Source of the DNA: Maratus speciosus
Taxonomy: Eukaryota; Arthropoda; Arachnida; Araneae; Salticidae
Assembly (NCBI GenBank): GCA_963932465.1
Contig: OZ010795.1
Location: forward strand, 524,463,451-524,527,450
Direction of reading: 5' to 3'
Length of the DNA stretch: 64,000 nt
Notes under the pieces: model-generated
Database searches by the model: none
Told to the model about the DNA's origin: nothing
Seen by the model: only the letters and a program-made list of their open reading frames with translations
Shown here: positions 1 through 12,652 of the stretch, in pieces
Layout: each line of letters starts with the position of its first letter
Position numbering within the stretch: the stretch's first letter is position 1
Position numbers and translations under genes: made by a program

Positions 1-884
1 TTTGCACTTACAAATTACTTATTACTTACAAAATTATACTTACAATATACTTACAAAAACTATTTATTTTATTTCTGCACAAGTGCAGAAACAAAACCGA
101 TGACATAATCGAAAAATAAGTGACTTATAAAATAGTCAATAATACAGAAATAACTTGTTGCTCGAAAAATTAACTACTGATCAGTTTTTTTATTTTTTTT
201 TATTTATTTATTTTTTTCACTAATCCGTTAATTTCTACATACAAATGCTCTTTTTCTTGCTGTAAATAAATGTAAGATTAAATTTATGCAATCAATACTA
301 ATAACTATTTTGATTACAATTTGAATATATAATTATTTGTGAAAAATAGTACTTTTTTTATGCACAATACGGCACATAAAGGAACTGTTAAGTCCTTAAA
401 TACTTAATATATTTTACAGAGATAAAGGGCTTGTTAGCAAACTCCTTTCACGGTCAAAAATGGAGATTTGATTCAACGCAATTTTTTCTCTTTTCCTTAC
501 AGTATGACAATGGTTTCGAGAATTTTTTTACACGAATTTTGATTAGTATGTTGTGACTGCTCTGTATTTAATAATTAAAACGTAATATTTGAACAACCAC
601 TGTTACCTTACTGACCGCTTTTCATCAAACCGATGTATATGTATATAGTGTTGTAATATTTTCTTATTGTTTGAAAGTGCTTTATAATGTATGATTAATA
701 TTTTGGCCTCCTTTTATTTAAAATAAAAATATAAAGCTGAAATTTTTATTTGAAAACTTTTATACCTAATGATTTCTAAATATAGTAGTTGAATGAAAAT
801 TTCTTGATTTTGAATTATTAAGACCAGTTGTAGTGCTTCTATGATCTGCTCAGGTGTTTTCTTGCACAACGGCCTTTTGTTCCA
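1..884. other. AT-rich non-coding stretch
   Basis: I see no gene, RNA or element boundary here. The DNA is AT-rich with short T and A runs and scattered stops in every frame. Confidence 0.5.
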
Positions 885-1390
885 TTAATGTGTTCTACTG
901 TAAGAAGAAACAAGTTGGAAATAGAACTCAAATGTGGCAAATGTGGTACGTTCGTACGAAAATAGTTTTATAAATATTCAGATCTTGGTACAATAGCTTT
1001 TGCACTTTTATGGAAAAATACATGAATACAAAATTTATTATGATTATGTACATTAAATTCAGTAATATTCAAATAATGTGAGACACCATCTTAAATAGCA
1101 CAAAATCACCATGGGAACACAGAATCATTACCTATCATGGGATATAATTGAATTAATTAAGTATTATAGGATTTAATAGAATAAAGAAAACTTTTATTAG
1201 TACTTTTTTAAGTTTTGATTCAATTTTCATAAAATTTGAAATTGCTCGACAAAAAATCTGCAACGATTATATATTTTTTTTAATTTCGAACTATTCGGTT
1301 GGGTAGTTTTTGAGATGTTATATGCGGACAGATGGACGGAGAGACGGATGTACTAGACGACGACTATAGGTGCTACATATTTAAGGGGAC
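885..1390 (+). repeat. Dispersed repeat family A, copy 1
   Basis: This stretch shares an ordered set of short motifs with 11,445-11,880. These are a 'gcaaat..ggt.cgttcgtac' block near its start, a 'ctcgacaaaa..ctgcaac' block, a GACAGA-type stretch, and the closing motif GACTATAGGTGCTAC. The shared order over about 450 bp supports a dispersed repeat rather than chance. No coding potential is visible and the family is not recognised. Confidence 0.5.
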
Positions 1391-1846
1391 CGGGAAAGCC
1401 CTATGTCTGTTCTGTTAAATTCGTAAACTTTATGTACATTTTTCTCAAAAATTGTGAAAGATAGAGGTCTAGATTTTTTAGAGTAGTTTGGGTAACATGC
1501 TTTACGTATTTTAACAGACCATTTTCTTTCTAAGTGAAACTGAAAATTAATCATTAATTATTTATTGAAAGACATTTTTAAATTAGCAACTTTGGTAAGA
1601 TTTCACTGCCTAAAATAAATAGTTTTAAACAAATAATTAAATCCCCGCGTTAAAGTATAAAACATAACATAATATAAGTATTAGAAAAAATCTGAGTTCT
1701 TAAGTTTAATAAATATTAAAAGAAAGGAACACTAATATGAAAAGTCCAAGTTTTGAGAAAGAGTCAATTAAAGTTTTTAATGACCATTAAGCTGTGAAGT
1801 ACTCTTAGAGAGAATGAATTACCCCAACAGTTTATATATATATATA
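1391..1846. other. AT-rich non-coding stretch
   Basis: Nothing recognisable is present apart from a short (TA)n at about 1,833-1,847, which forms the 5' insertion site of the adjoining Helitron. Confidence 0.45.
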
Positions 1847-3535
1847 TCCTATATATATAAAATCCTAATGAAACGAATTTATGAAACGATTCTTTGAAAC
1901 GATGATTAAACGACTGATTCAGTTTCACGGCTATTTCTCCTAAAATATGGAATACTTTGCGATGAAATTAACACCAAAAATCCACATTGATCTACAGATT
2001 TCAAAACTGGTATTAGAATTTTTAAATTCGAATTAGTTTTCGAAATATTAATTTTTTTCTAATTTTATATACATTTTTCTAATGATGGCAACTCAAATTT
2101 TAATCAAACAGATATTTTTTTTTTAAGATTTTAGAAAAGGTTACTATTTTAAACTAATTTGGTGAGAAGTTTAACCTCCCTTAAATGTATGTTAAGAAAT
2201 GTATCATGTTACTTTTATACATAATTCAATCCGTATTTCATTATCATTTTATTTAATACAAACAGAAACATTTAAAATAAATGGCTTTCAATTCTTTATT
2301 TTTTTTAGACGAAATGAAAAGAAAAATATTATGCACAGATGTCATATACGCACCGGGGTACCTAATTGGCTCCAAAATGGCATTATTTTGGTTGACATGG
2401 TAACCCGAATATTGTTGTTTATTTAATAATAAATGTTACTTTATTATGTTTTTTTAAATTACATAAATTGTTTTGTTCTATAGTAAATTATTTTTTTGGT
2501 TATTTTCCTTTACAAATAAAAAATAATGGCCAACTGGCATCTGGCCAAATATTAAATGATGTAACAAACAATGACATTTAATTTCAACTTCAAAGCAATG
2601 TTTTAATTTACCACTCGAAAAAAAAATGCTAAATGGCGAGTTGAAAAATAGTTATTCGCGAGATTTGCACCCGGCTAGCGTAACAGTACCAAGAATTCTT
2701 TGCGACAATAATTTTATGTAGTATTATTCGAAAAAAAAATTGATTTTTTTTTAATCGAAATGGAAAACTTTCGGCACAGACGCCAAATACGGTCTCATAT
2801 TGGCGCTATTTTTTTCTGCCGCCAATGTCATATACGCAACGGGTACTTAATTGGCGCCATAATATCGTTATTTTGCGTGATTTGATAAGCCGGATGTTGT
2901 TGTTTATGCTGTTGATGTTTTCCTGAAATTAGCGTCGGAAAAAAATCGCGCCAATATGGGGCCGTATATGATATCTGGGCCAAACTTTCATATGAAAAGC
3001 GAAGGGATCAGAGCATATTTATTTATGGCAGTTACATGACTTGGACTATTATAATATAGATGAAATGATGGCGATAGAATAATATTTGGCGACTTATTAC
3101 CTGTACCTGGCTAATATTAAAGTACCAAAATGGCACCAGGAATATAAAAAGCGAAGTTGTTCGCCCGGAACTGTTGATGATAGTCACATGACTTAGGCTA
3201 TTGTTATAGAAATTGTTTTAAAATACCAAGAGACCAAGACTCTGTACACTTAATTCCTTTTATTTTAGCTTCTTTTCAAACGTTTAACTGATCATCTTTA
3301 ATCAAACACGAAAACAACCATTGGATGTCTTAACAGCAACTGATTCGGCCTTAATTTTTTTAAATCAAAGGAAATTGAATGGAAGTCCGTTTGCAGGGAG
3401 ATCTGCACAGCTTTTTTCAGTATAATTCCATCTTCTATAATATTTTTTAAACCGATCAGATTAGCGTGTTTTTAGATTCTGCGGTGTCTGAACGGGGGTT
3501 GGCGAGCGTAGCGCGCAGGGGGCCGAGCCCCCTAG
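1847..3535 (+). mobile_element. Non-autonomous Helitron (copy 1)
   Basis: The 3' end has the classic Helitron signature: a GC-rich hairpin GGGGGC-CGA-GCCCCC followed directly by CTAG and then host T. The 5' end is placed at TC inside a (TA)n tract, so the element lies between A and T as Helitrons do. The last 330 bp or so closely match the end of the Helitron at 47,979-49,267, including the stretch 'ggggttggcgagcgtag'. The 5' part differs, so the two belong to different subfamilies with a shared 3' end. No Rep/helicase is encoded, so mobility would depend on an autonomous relative. The 5' boundary is less certain than the 3' boundary. Confidence 0.8.
2339..2912 (+). repeat. Internal duplication within Helitron 1
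   Basis: A block of about 85 bp at 2,340-2,425 recurs at 2,827-2,911. It starts with GTCATATACGCA and ends with TTGTTGTTTAT. The two copies differ at scattered sites. The reading frame open at 2,199-2,426 lies across the first copy and shows no known domain. Confidence 0.6.
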
Positions 3536-4035
3536 TATATATATATATATATTATATCATTTCAAAATGCTAAAACAACATAACTTCAAAAGGAAGGTGT
3601 ATATCTGCAGAAATTTTTAAACAATAAAATATTTATAAAAACAAAAACAAGAAAGACAGGTAAAAAAACAAAAACAGTCTGTTCTTCATCAGTGGGAGGA
3701 CAGACAGAAAACTAACTCCACCCCCCACTTTATAAAATTTGCAGGTTTCTGAACACATGTTCACCCCGCATTCAATACTGAAAACTATTGTCATTTTATT
3801 AATCTAATTACATAAAAAACTAAAACAACTCAAATTAAAAACTAACAAACATAATATTAACCATACAAAAACAAAAAACTTTAATAAAAAGGTCTTTTAG
3901 AGGAATGCTTAAATTATCATTAAACTAAAAACAAAAGAAAAAAATAAGAAAATAGCATGAATGCAGAATAAACATGCGCCCCCCCAAACCCGCAAAATGA
4001 AATTTCTCAAAACATGAATACCTGTATAATGTTTT

Positions 4036-5481
4036 CTACCCGTCAACTATAAACAAATAAATTTTTTCTTCCAAATCCATTATCAAAAGCCAGAAATTCC
4101 AGGTCTGCAACATTCTTTCGTTTCAATTCATCAATAGACACCCGTTCTTTTAACAAGACTTTAGGATGCCCATTTCATACAGAAAGATCCAGAAGGCTGC
4201 CATCACATGTTCACGCCGACAGTCCACATCGTTGCCATTCACTTTTAAGAACTGTCTTTAAATAATATTTCAAAAACTTAATAGGGTAATTGTTATTGTA
4301 AAATAAATTAGCCAATAACTTAAAAATCTGTTTATAAAAATTACTGTCTCTGCCACAAATTTTATTGAAACGTATCAATTGATTAATAATTATATTTATG
4401 TAATTTTTTTTATGCAAATTTGAAAACCAATGCGGCATGCTTCTAGTAAAAAAATTAAAACTATTTCTTTTATCGTACAAATCCAAAATCAAATTATTAT
4501 CAATAATTTTAAATAAAATATCTAAAAATTCTGCATTATAATCATCACTGTTTGCTCTGTTCAATTTTAAACAATTTGGATATATAATATCATATTCATT
4601 AGAAAATTCAAAATTAAAAATCAAAATATCATCAATATACCTAAAGACCTTTAAAGACTTATTATATTTCATAGTATATTTAACTTCATAATAAAATAAA
4701 AATAAATTTGCTGCTGTACTAGAATAGTTTGTTCCCATCCCTATACCACATATTTGATTAAAGGTATTATTGTTAAAAGTTACATAATTATTATAAAAAC
4801 AGAAATGACATAAGCTTGAAAATAAATCTCTATTTATATTTAATTCATCATTTATACAAAAAACATCAAAAATACTCATTAAAACTTCATAAAGTGAATC
4901 AATAGGTATATTGGTGAACAGATTTTCAAAATCGAATACCTGCATTGTCAGAGGAGTCAAAGGCAATTTGCTCAAAATTTCAACACTATTGTCAATTGAC
5001 CAGAAATAACTATACTTCTTAAATTTATGCTTTAGAAAATCATAAATCTTTTTTAATAAATTCTGTAAACCAATATTAAAATTTTTATTAATGCTTCTAG
5101 AAGTACTACAAATAAATCTAAATTTAATCGGATCTTTATGAAATTTAGGCGTTAAGAAAATAAATGGCAAACAGTGATGATTAGAAACGTCAAAATTATA
5201 AGAAAACATACTTTTAACTTTCTTCTTATATGCAAAAAATTTTTTAACTACAGGATTTTTGTCAATATTAATTTTTGAATAAAAATTTTCATTACCTAAT
5301 TCACTCTCTATTTTATCAACATAAAACTTTTTTCATACTATTGCATAATTATTAGCTGCTTTGTCCACAGGGACTATAACAAAATTATTTTGTAAACTTT
5401 CAATAAATTTTATATCTTCATCTTTAAAACTTTGATATTCATATTCATCAGAATTTAAATAATCTTTTAAAAAATTATTGA
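4036..5481 (-). pseudogene. Penelope-type reverse transcriptase, minus copy (5'-truncated)
   Basis: The longest open part is 4,211-5,209 (332 codons). The same frame continues upstream to 5,481 through a TGA at 5,333-5,335 and includes the conserved start of RT-like proteins of this type (VIVPVDKAANN). Visible RT motifs are DFENLFTNIP (motif A, catalytic Asp), GIGMGTNYSS (motif B) and YIDDIL (motif C, catalytic DD). A thumb region with LYDKRNSFNF and INQLIRF follows. Past the TGA at 4,211 the frame stays readable for about 58 more codons with one further TGA. No GIY-YIG domain is seen in this copy. The protein would reverse-transcribe its own RNA. The gene is truncated at its N-terminus and is not expected to work. 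Assignment to the Penelope-like group rests on motif pattern, and a related RT lineage is possible. Confidence 0.7.
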
Positions 5482-6214
5482 AATACCTTTAATCAAATAT
5501 GTGGTATAGGGATGGGAACAAACTATTCTAGTACAGCAGCAAATTTATTTTTATTTTATTATGAATTTAAATATACTATGAAATATAATAAGTCTTTAAA
5601 GGTCTTTAGGTATATTGATGATATTTTGATTTTTAATTTTGAATTTTCTAATGAATATGATATTATATATCCAAATTGTTTAAAATTGAACAGAGCAAAC
5701 AGTGATGATTATAATGCAGAATTTTTAGATATTTTATTTAAAATTATTGATAATAATTTGATTTTGGATTTGTACGATAAAAGAAATAGTTTTAATTTTT
5801 TTACTAGAAGCATGCCGCGTTGGTTTTCAAATTTGCATAAAAAAATTTACATAAATATAATTATTAATCAATTGATACGTTTCAATAAAATTTGTGGCAG
5901 AGACAGTAATTTTTATAAACAGATTTTTAAGTTATTGGCTAATTTATTTTACAATAACAATTACCCTATTAAGTTTTTGAAATATTATTTAAAGACAGTT
6001 CTTAAAAGTGAATGGCAACGATGTGGACTGTCGGCGTGAACATGTGATGGCAGCCTTCTGGATCTTTCTGTATGAAATGGGCATCCTAAAGTCTTGTTAA
6101 AAGAACGGGTGTCTATTGATGAATTGAAACGAAAGAATGTTGCAGACCTGGAATTTCTGGCTTTTGATAATGGATTTGGAAGAAAAAATTTATTTGTTTA
6201 TAGTTGACGGGTAG
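5482..6214 (+). pseudogene. Penelope-type reverse transcriptase, plus copy (fragment)
   Basis: This is the second copy of the same element. It starts in frame within RT motif B at the junction of the inverted repeat. The 175 codons from 5,512 to 6,039 match the minus copy except for three residues (YYEV/F, MPH/RW and KKN/IY). The YIDDIL catalytic motif is intact, but the domain lacks everything upstream, so it is a dead fragment. The same frame continues after TGA at 6,037 and TGA at 6,073 with sensible sequence (for example DELKRKNVADLEF) to TGA at 6,212-6,214. The identical stops in both copies show they were present before the duplication. Confidence 0.75.
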
Positions 6215-6702
6215 AAAACATTATACAGGTATTCATGTTTTGAGAAATTTCATTTTGCGGGTTTGGGGGGGCGCATGTTTATTCTGCATTCATGCTATTT
6301 TCTTATTTTTTTCTTTTGTTTTTAGTTTAATGATAATTTAAGCATTCCTCTAAAAGACCTTTTTATTAAAGTTTTTTGTTTTTGTATGGTTAATATTATG
6401 TTTGTTAGTTTTTAATTTGAGTTGTTTTAGTTTTTTATGTAATTAGATTAATAAAATGACAATAGTTTTCAGTATTGAATGCGGGGTGAACATGTGTTCA
6501 GAAACCTGCAAATTTTATAAAGTGGGGGGTGGAGTTAGTTTTCTGTCTGTCCTCCCACTGATGAAGAACAGACTGTTTTTGTTTTTTTACCTGTCTTTCT
6601 TGTTTTTGTTTTTATAAATATTTTATTGTTTAAAAATTTCTGCAGATATACACCTTCCTTTTGAAGTTATGTTGTTTTAGCATTTTGAAATGATATAATA
6701 TG
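6215..6702 (+). other. 3' untranslated region of Penelope-type copy
   Basis: This non-coding tail is shared with 3,549-4,035 on the other strand. It contains ACTGATGAAGAACAG near 6,559. The CTGATGA string recalls the hammerhead core found in many Penelope-like elements, but no GAAA core follows a proper helix. Confidence 0.45.
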
Positions 6703-7132
6703 CTTTATTGCATTTGATATGTGCTGCTGTAGCGCCATTCATGCAGTAATTTATCATTAATTTTGGAATAAAATATATATATATATATATATATAAACAT
6801 GTGTGACATATCGTTGGAAAGATAAATGATTAAAATATTTAATGATATAAGAAAGTAAAAATAGATTTTTTTTTTCTCAAATTTCGCTTACCTGGCCCCT
6901 TTAAATACTTATAAAGGCACCTAAACAATGCGGTTCTATATGTAACTAGGATTTCACCTTTATTATTTAGTTTCTATATTTTTTCTCTTTATACTTACGA
7001 GAAAGTTTAAAGCGGCACTTGAAGTCTAGGGCGATATCATTGTAGAGAATTTAATGGGTAATTTATATAGCAAATTGTTCATATATAGAAGATAACAAAT
7101 GTGTTCCAGATAGTTAATCCTGACCCCGTTTT

Positions 7133-7167
<35 letters not shown>

Positions 7168-7749
7168 TACCGGACTTTGAATGCGATTAACAATGCTTGG
7201 TTACAAGTATGACATGTTTTTTAAAGAGTGTCCCAAAATATGTTTTGTAAAGATCAAAATAAAAGAATAAAAAGTTTAAAGTGATATTCAACAAAAATGA
7301 AGTAAAAATATTTTAAATAAATATCAATAATCGCCCACAATAATTGCATGTTAAGAAAAATAACTACAATAATATTACATTCTATTTGAGGTTTAACTAA
7401 TTTCATTTTGAGGTAAATACACGTGTAAATAATTAAATATATGTATATATACATCAAATTACTTCTCTGAATAACGAACATTTTTTTCCATATAAATAAA
7501 AAAAAAATATATTTCGCCAAATTCATCTTTTGGGCAGCAGTTAATATATTGCATTTAAACTTCGCCTTTATAAAATATTAATTCAGTAGGTTTTTGTTTC
7601 ACACAAATCTGAAATTAATGAGATTGAATATTCTTAAAATATTCCGTAAGAATGTACTTTAAATTTTAGCTGGCAATAACTTTTTTAACATAAATACAAT
7701 TTTCTGAACAACAACAACAAAATAATATGATGCTAAATAAATCATAAAC
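6703..7749. other. Non-coding stretch with (TA)n and poly(T)
   Basis: It holds a (TA)n microsatellite at about 6,773-6,795 and a T run of nearly 30 at about 7,138-7,166. The reading frame open on the minus strand at 7,254-7,526 is low-complexity and AT-driven, and I do not regard it as a gene. Confidence 0.5.
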
Positions 7750-7965
7750 TGACCCTATTTTCTTCTTTCTAGCTATATCTAGTGGATTAAAATGTAAAGA
7801 GATTAGGAAAGAAATATGAAGCCTTTTTTCAAAAACCGCTTCATTTACTTCACCAAGCTTTAATTAAGTGTTGGGAACAATATATTAATAAAAAGATGAG
7901 TAACCTAAAAAACTTTATAAATGGCTTATTAAAACCCTTAATGAAATGCAGAAGATTATTTTTTA
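7750..7965 (+). repeat. Dispersed repeat family B, copy 1
   Basis: It shares the motif chain 'AAACCGCTTCATT.ACTTCACC', 'AATTAAGTG', 'AATATATTAATAAAAAGATGAGTAAC' and 'GCTTATTAAAAC' with copies near 18.9, 30.1, 30.6 and 55.7 kb. All copies lie in the same orientation. No coding sequence is visible. Confidence 0.55.
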
Positions 7966-8611
7966 TGTTTTCAAGCAATAATTAATCTTGATATTTTAAT
8001 TATTTAAAAAATATATATATTTTTTAATTTTCGCTATTATACAAACAATACTAACTTTAATTGGATTTGTTATAATTATTATTATATATTTACATCCACA
8101 TATTTATTTAAGAACTGATTTTAACTGAATAGTTTATATATTATTTACATAATTATAGGACATTGTGTATTCTTTGAAAGTTAATGCGTATATTTAAATT
8201 ATATTTAAATTTGTGTTTAGCTTTTTTGTATTTTTCATTTAATAAGCTTCACAGAGAGACTTTCTTTTAATTAATATTTTCTGGATTAGCCACAAATAAG
8301 TTATCTAGCTCTGCTATTTACTGTGATCATCTAACAGAGAAGAAATTTAAATTACAGAAAACTCAAATGATGCAATTGTTATCAATTAAACAAATTTTAT
8401 TTTAAAAAAATGGTGAATGACGTCTGTAACATTCAGGCACGTGGTCAGTAGTATTATGTATGCTTATGATACTTTCCGAGTGTATTTACTTTTATTGTTA
8501 GCGATTTTCTGTAATTGCCACATCACACTTTTTATCCCCCACCCCTCCCCCGACGAATATCTAAAACCGGAGGGCGAATTATTTGCTTCGAACTTAGCCC
8601 AGACATGTTTG

Positions 8612-8663
<52 letters not shown>

Positions 8664-8991
8664 ACGTATGTTTGTCACTTTATTTTAGTTAACGGTAGTT
8701 TAAATTTTATTTGAAAAGAATCGGTGGACGTATAAACCATAACCTTATCTCACATTTCTTTACGCTCGATTCTGTGTGCACCACAAATTATTAGAAACAC
8801 ACTATATACTTTTTAATGTACTACTGCATCATGAATTTTTTATTTCAGTAATGATTATAATTGTTTTGGAAACGAATCGTTGTAGTTTTGAAGAATAAAA
8901 CTAATAATATATTCTAAAACAAAAGGAATAAGAACTTTTCAGACAGATACATAATTCATATCAACTGTACCATTTAAATTACTGATTGTAG
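7966..8991. other. Non-coding stretch with (TA)n microsatellite
   Basis: A pure (TA)n tract lies at about 8,614-8,660. A short GC-richer patch at 8,530-8,600 precedes it. The frame open at 8,417-8,692 runs into the microsatellite (Ile-Tyr repeats) and is rejected as a gene. Confidence 0.5.
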
Positions 8992-8995
8992 TTAA

Positions 8996-9215
8996 CCCGG
9001 GAGAACTCGCTAGTTAGAATGCCCAATTGCTTTTCCTTTACTTTACATTCATATAATATCAACTTTTTTTGGTTGGCTTAGCACTTTTATTCACAAAATA
9101 GGTAAAATAATTGAAAAACATTTTGAAATTTTAATTAAAATGAAAAATGATTTAAATAAGAGTCTTAAAAAAGTACGATTGTGAGAGAAAATCTCATGCA
9201 GCGAGTTCTCCCGGG
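8996..9215. mobile_element. 220-bp MITE with TTAA flanks, piggyBac-like
   Basis: Perfect terminal inverted repeats CCCGGGAGAACTCGC / GCGAGTTCTCCCGGG sit directly inside TTAA on both sides (8,992-8,995 and 9,216-9,219). TTAA target duplication plus ends starting with CCC is the piggyBac pattern. The interior is AT-rich and encodes nothing. Confidence 0.7.
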
Positions 9216-9219
9216 TTAA

Positions 9220-11444
9220 ACATTCAAAACACAGAGAAGGTTTTAAAGGAAATTACAATGTTAATCGGCTGTAGACTAGATTAGGGTGAGTCAGAGGTCA
9301 CAAAATATAGGAAAACAGATAATTCTACGAGTTACTTTCGTTTGAATATTATAGTTCATTAAACAATTTAGGATGTTGCTTCTCCTATTATAATTTTGTA
9401 GCTGTTCTCTTGTTATTTTTAAGTAACAAAGTAAAATCGATATTCTGAAAAATAGATAAAGAGTAAATATTTGAATTACTCGTTTTATTACAAACCACAA
9501 AGAGGTTCCCAGAAAGTGAAAAAAAAATTTAATTTGTTGGAAATTATTTTGTATAACTACACAAACGAAACCATATAAATGAGAGATCATACAGTCTTTA
9601 TTTATACTATATTGCTTGTGAATTATAGTGTTCAGTTAATTTATAAATTTAAATACCTTATATTCTATTAAAATATATTTATTATACGGAATTCCTGAAT
9701 TGTGTAATATATGAACTCATTTGGAATAATGTCATACACACTTTTGGAAAATGTAACATTCAATACATTTCTTTTTCAGCCCCTTGGGGACGAGCGACCG
9801 GTATACGTGCGGCGTAAGTTGCTCAGAATCCGTGATTATTCTCACCAGCAATTTTTTTTGTAAATTTTGTCTTATTTAATCCGAGCATTTTACCGATTCA
9901 ATAGGCAAAAATTTCTGTTTTGAAAAACCGGTGATGAAAGATTAAAAATTCTGTTAAAGATGCTCGTCTCGAACGGGTCAAATAACACCAGTTTTCACAT
10001 TTGTATTTATTTTTAGAGAAAAATGAATTGTATGAGGGAAAAATATATAAATTTAATGGGTCTTTCTTTAAGCATGGTATTACATAAAAGAAATTCAAAA
10101 GAGAGCTTTACATTATCATTCATGTTGCCATACTTTAAAAAAAATATCTCCTTCTTTTTGGTTTAAAAAAAAAAAAGTAGTAAAGACATTTTTCACAGAT
10201 AAACTCTCTTAAATTAAATATAACAATAGAATCTATTACGGTTATGTTACAATTAATTCCTTAAAGGCACTCTTTCACAAAGCATGTGTGAATTAAGTTT
10301 AACAACATGTATTATGAAATAATATATTTTGTAGATATTTTAAAATTAGTATTCAGAGATATGTATAAATTTTATTTTCCCTTTAACACCATCAGAGTTC
10401 CCAACTTTACCGTTTGGCTTAAACTCTAACGCAACTAAGTACTATTAATCTAATGTAATATAACTAAAAATCGTTACTTTGGAATGAAATAGTCCTTAAT
10501 GACAAATTCTGCTAAAATGTGATAACAAAACCTATTAAATGTGCTTGTCTTCTCTAAGATTTAGGTTGTCGTACTTCGAATTCTAGTGATTGTATAGAAA
10601 GTTAAATAATTAAAAAAAATTGTTTAACTACAACGTTTAATATATTTCAAACTGCTAAATGTGTGTGTAATATAGAGAATTTAGACATTTTTGTGGAATA
10701 AAATTTTTACATCCAAATAATTAATTTAAAATATTAGCAAGAATAATGTGGCAAGACTTTTAAGACATTCACATACGCAAAAACTGTCATATCATTAATA
10801 TTTTTACAACTAACTCTAGTATCAGTGGAACAACTTCACATTTCTCTTGCCTTGTCAAAATACTATATAATTTAGCATTATTAAAAGATATCACATTTTA
10901 TAATGCAAAAGATTATTGATATATTCCAAATAAATATAAGTATTAAATAATATTGATTATAAAATTTAATATTAATAAATATTAATCAAGTATTAATTAA
11001 ATTATTCATTATTAATTTACGAACATTTTAAGAAACAAATCATGCTTTTGACCTTTATTAAAAATGTTTATTATAAATTCTCGTGATTATTAGAAAAGGA
11101 AGTATGCAAGCAGAGAAAAATCAATACAAAATATATTTATTTATACAATGAGTTACCTAGAAAAAATAATATAAATAGGACACGTGAATTTGTCAGGTTG
11201 GTACATGTATAAGATGAGAAAAATGAGTAGCATATTATGTTTCTGGTGAATAAAAAACTCAGCGACAGACACATATGTTTATTGATTTTTCAAGATATAC
11301 AGATTGTTATTTATTTTATACATTTATTTAATTCATAAATGATACATTAATAAAACATCATAGCTTTAAATAAATTACCTGTTATTTAAATAATGCATTT
11401 ATATTATTTGAAATTCACCTACATAATTAAAAACAAGTTTAAAA
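9220..11444. other. Long AT-rich non-coding stretch
   Basis: I see no gene or clear repeat boundary. Frames open at 9,291-9,590 and 9,898-10,098 on the minus strand have no recognisable motifs and a composition like their surroundings. Confidence 0.45.
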
Positions 11445-11880
11445 CTGCTCGTCAAACGCGGCAAATGAGGTGCGTTCGTACTGTAACTAGTTTTACAATA
11501 ATTTTTTGCATCGCATATTGTACTAAATGTATGTTTTAGTGCACTTCATAAGTGCATATCGATTTTATTCTGTTCGAAAGGCTGTAACATCGTTAAAATG
11601 CACTTTAAATAATTTTTCCCATTGGTCGTAATATAACGGAACACATTTGTCTTTCCCTGTAATTAAACATCCGTATTGCATCCGGCTTGCATAAAATTTT
11701 AAATGAGTCGACAAAATATTGCAACAATTATATATTTAAAATTTCAGACGATTCAAAAGGCTGTAACATCATTAAAATGCACTTGCAATTTCAGTTGCGT
11801 AGTTATATGTGGACAGACGACAGACAGACAGACGGACTGAACAACGACTATAGGTGCTACGTACTTATATAATTACGAAC
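11445..11880 (+). repeat. Dispersed repeat family A, copy 2
   Basis: This copy contains GGTGCGTTCGTAC, TTTTAGTGCACTTCATAAG, CATTGGTCGTAATATAACGG, a GACAGACAGACAGACGGAC tract and the end motif GACTATAGGTGCTAC. The middle part matches the two halves of the copy split around 33,580-34,790. The TGTAACATC.TTAAAATGCACTT block occurs twice inside it, about 180 bp apart. Confidence 0.6.
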
Positions 11881-12652
11881 GCACCTAAAAAGGAGAATTT
11901 TCGTTGGCATGCCCTATTTGTTATGAATTTTATATGGTATCACACATTCTATATACATTTTTATAGTTTAAAAATGAATGGTTATGAATTCGTAATACAT
12001 TTTATTAATTTTTCAGTTTTAAATTCATCGATTTGATACGCAATAGAGAAATATTGTAGAATATAGCACCGCTATTACTATTGCTTATATCATATTAAAT
12101 GAGGTAAGTAATTTCCATCATACTAAAATTCGCGTTACACAAACTCCTACTCCACTTTTATTCCACTACAAACTCCACTTTTAAGATTAATATTCCTATG
12201 TCAATATGTCATTCGAAGAAACAATGGCATTCAGTTTCATGTTTTCTTTATTCCATAAAAATAGTTTAATTTACACTCAGTTTTACGATCGTAAATAGAA
12301 GATACAGATTTAGATTTTTTTGTCAGGACTTTCATTTCTTAAGCTATAAGCCAGAAAAGTTCACATTTGTGTCTTATAATATTTTCTTGTTTAAACTACT
12401 TTTATGACTGAAACGATTTAATAAATTTTTAGCTAGTTCCTTTTAAAATATAAAATAAATATTAGAAAAAAAATATTTTTTTAAATATAAATAAATATAT
12501 ATATTTGTATTTTTGTGACTGATAATGTCATACGCAGTGTTTTGGATAAAATTTTAGCGCAATGAATTTAAATAGGTTTTAGTATTTGTTTTATTGTGTA
12601 AAATTTAAAATAATTTTGCCTCAAATATATAATATGTATTTTTTTCTATTAA
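11881..12652. other. AT-rich non-coding stretch
   Basis: No feature can be supported. Confidence 0.45.

Larger units (their letters stand above)
3549..6702. repeat. 1.22-kb inverted repeat formed by two Penelope-type copies
   Basis: Bases 3,549-4,768 are the reverse complement of 5,482-6,702, with only a few differences. Bases 4,769-5,481 form the unpaired centre. The 3' ends of the two retroelement copies point outward and both end at the same sequence (ATTATATCATTTCAAAATG and its complement). The minus copy is longer and the plus copy is 5'-truncated at the junction near 5,481/5,482. Penelope-like elements are known to occur with truncated inverted neighbours, and this fits that pattern. 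Confidence 0.85.

Noticed and set aside
6556..6600. Hammerhead ribozyme in the first Penelope-type copy
   Set aside because: CTGATGA is present but no GAAA core follows a plausible helix II, so it is noted only as a weak resemblance.
8417..8692. 91-codon frame with a possible signal-like hydrophobic start
   Set aside because: Its second half is a translated (TA)n microsatellite and the first half shows no known domain.
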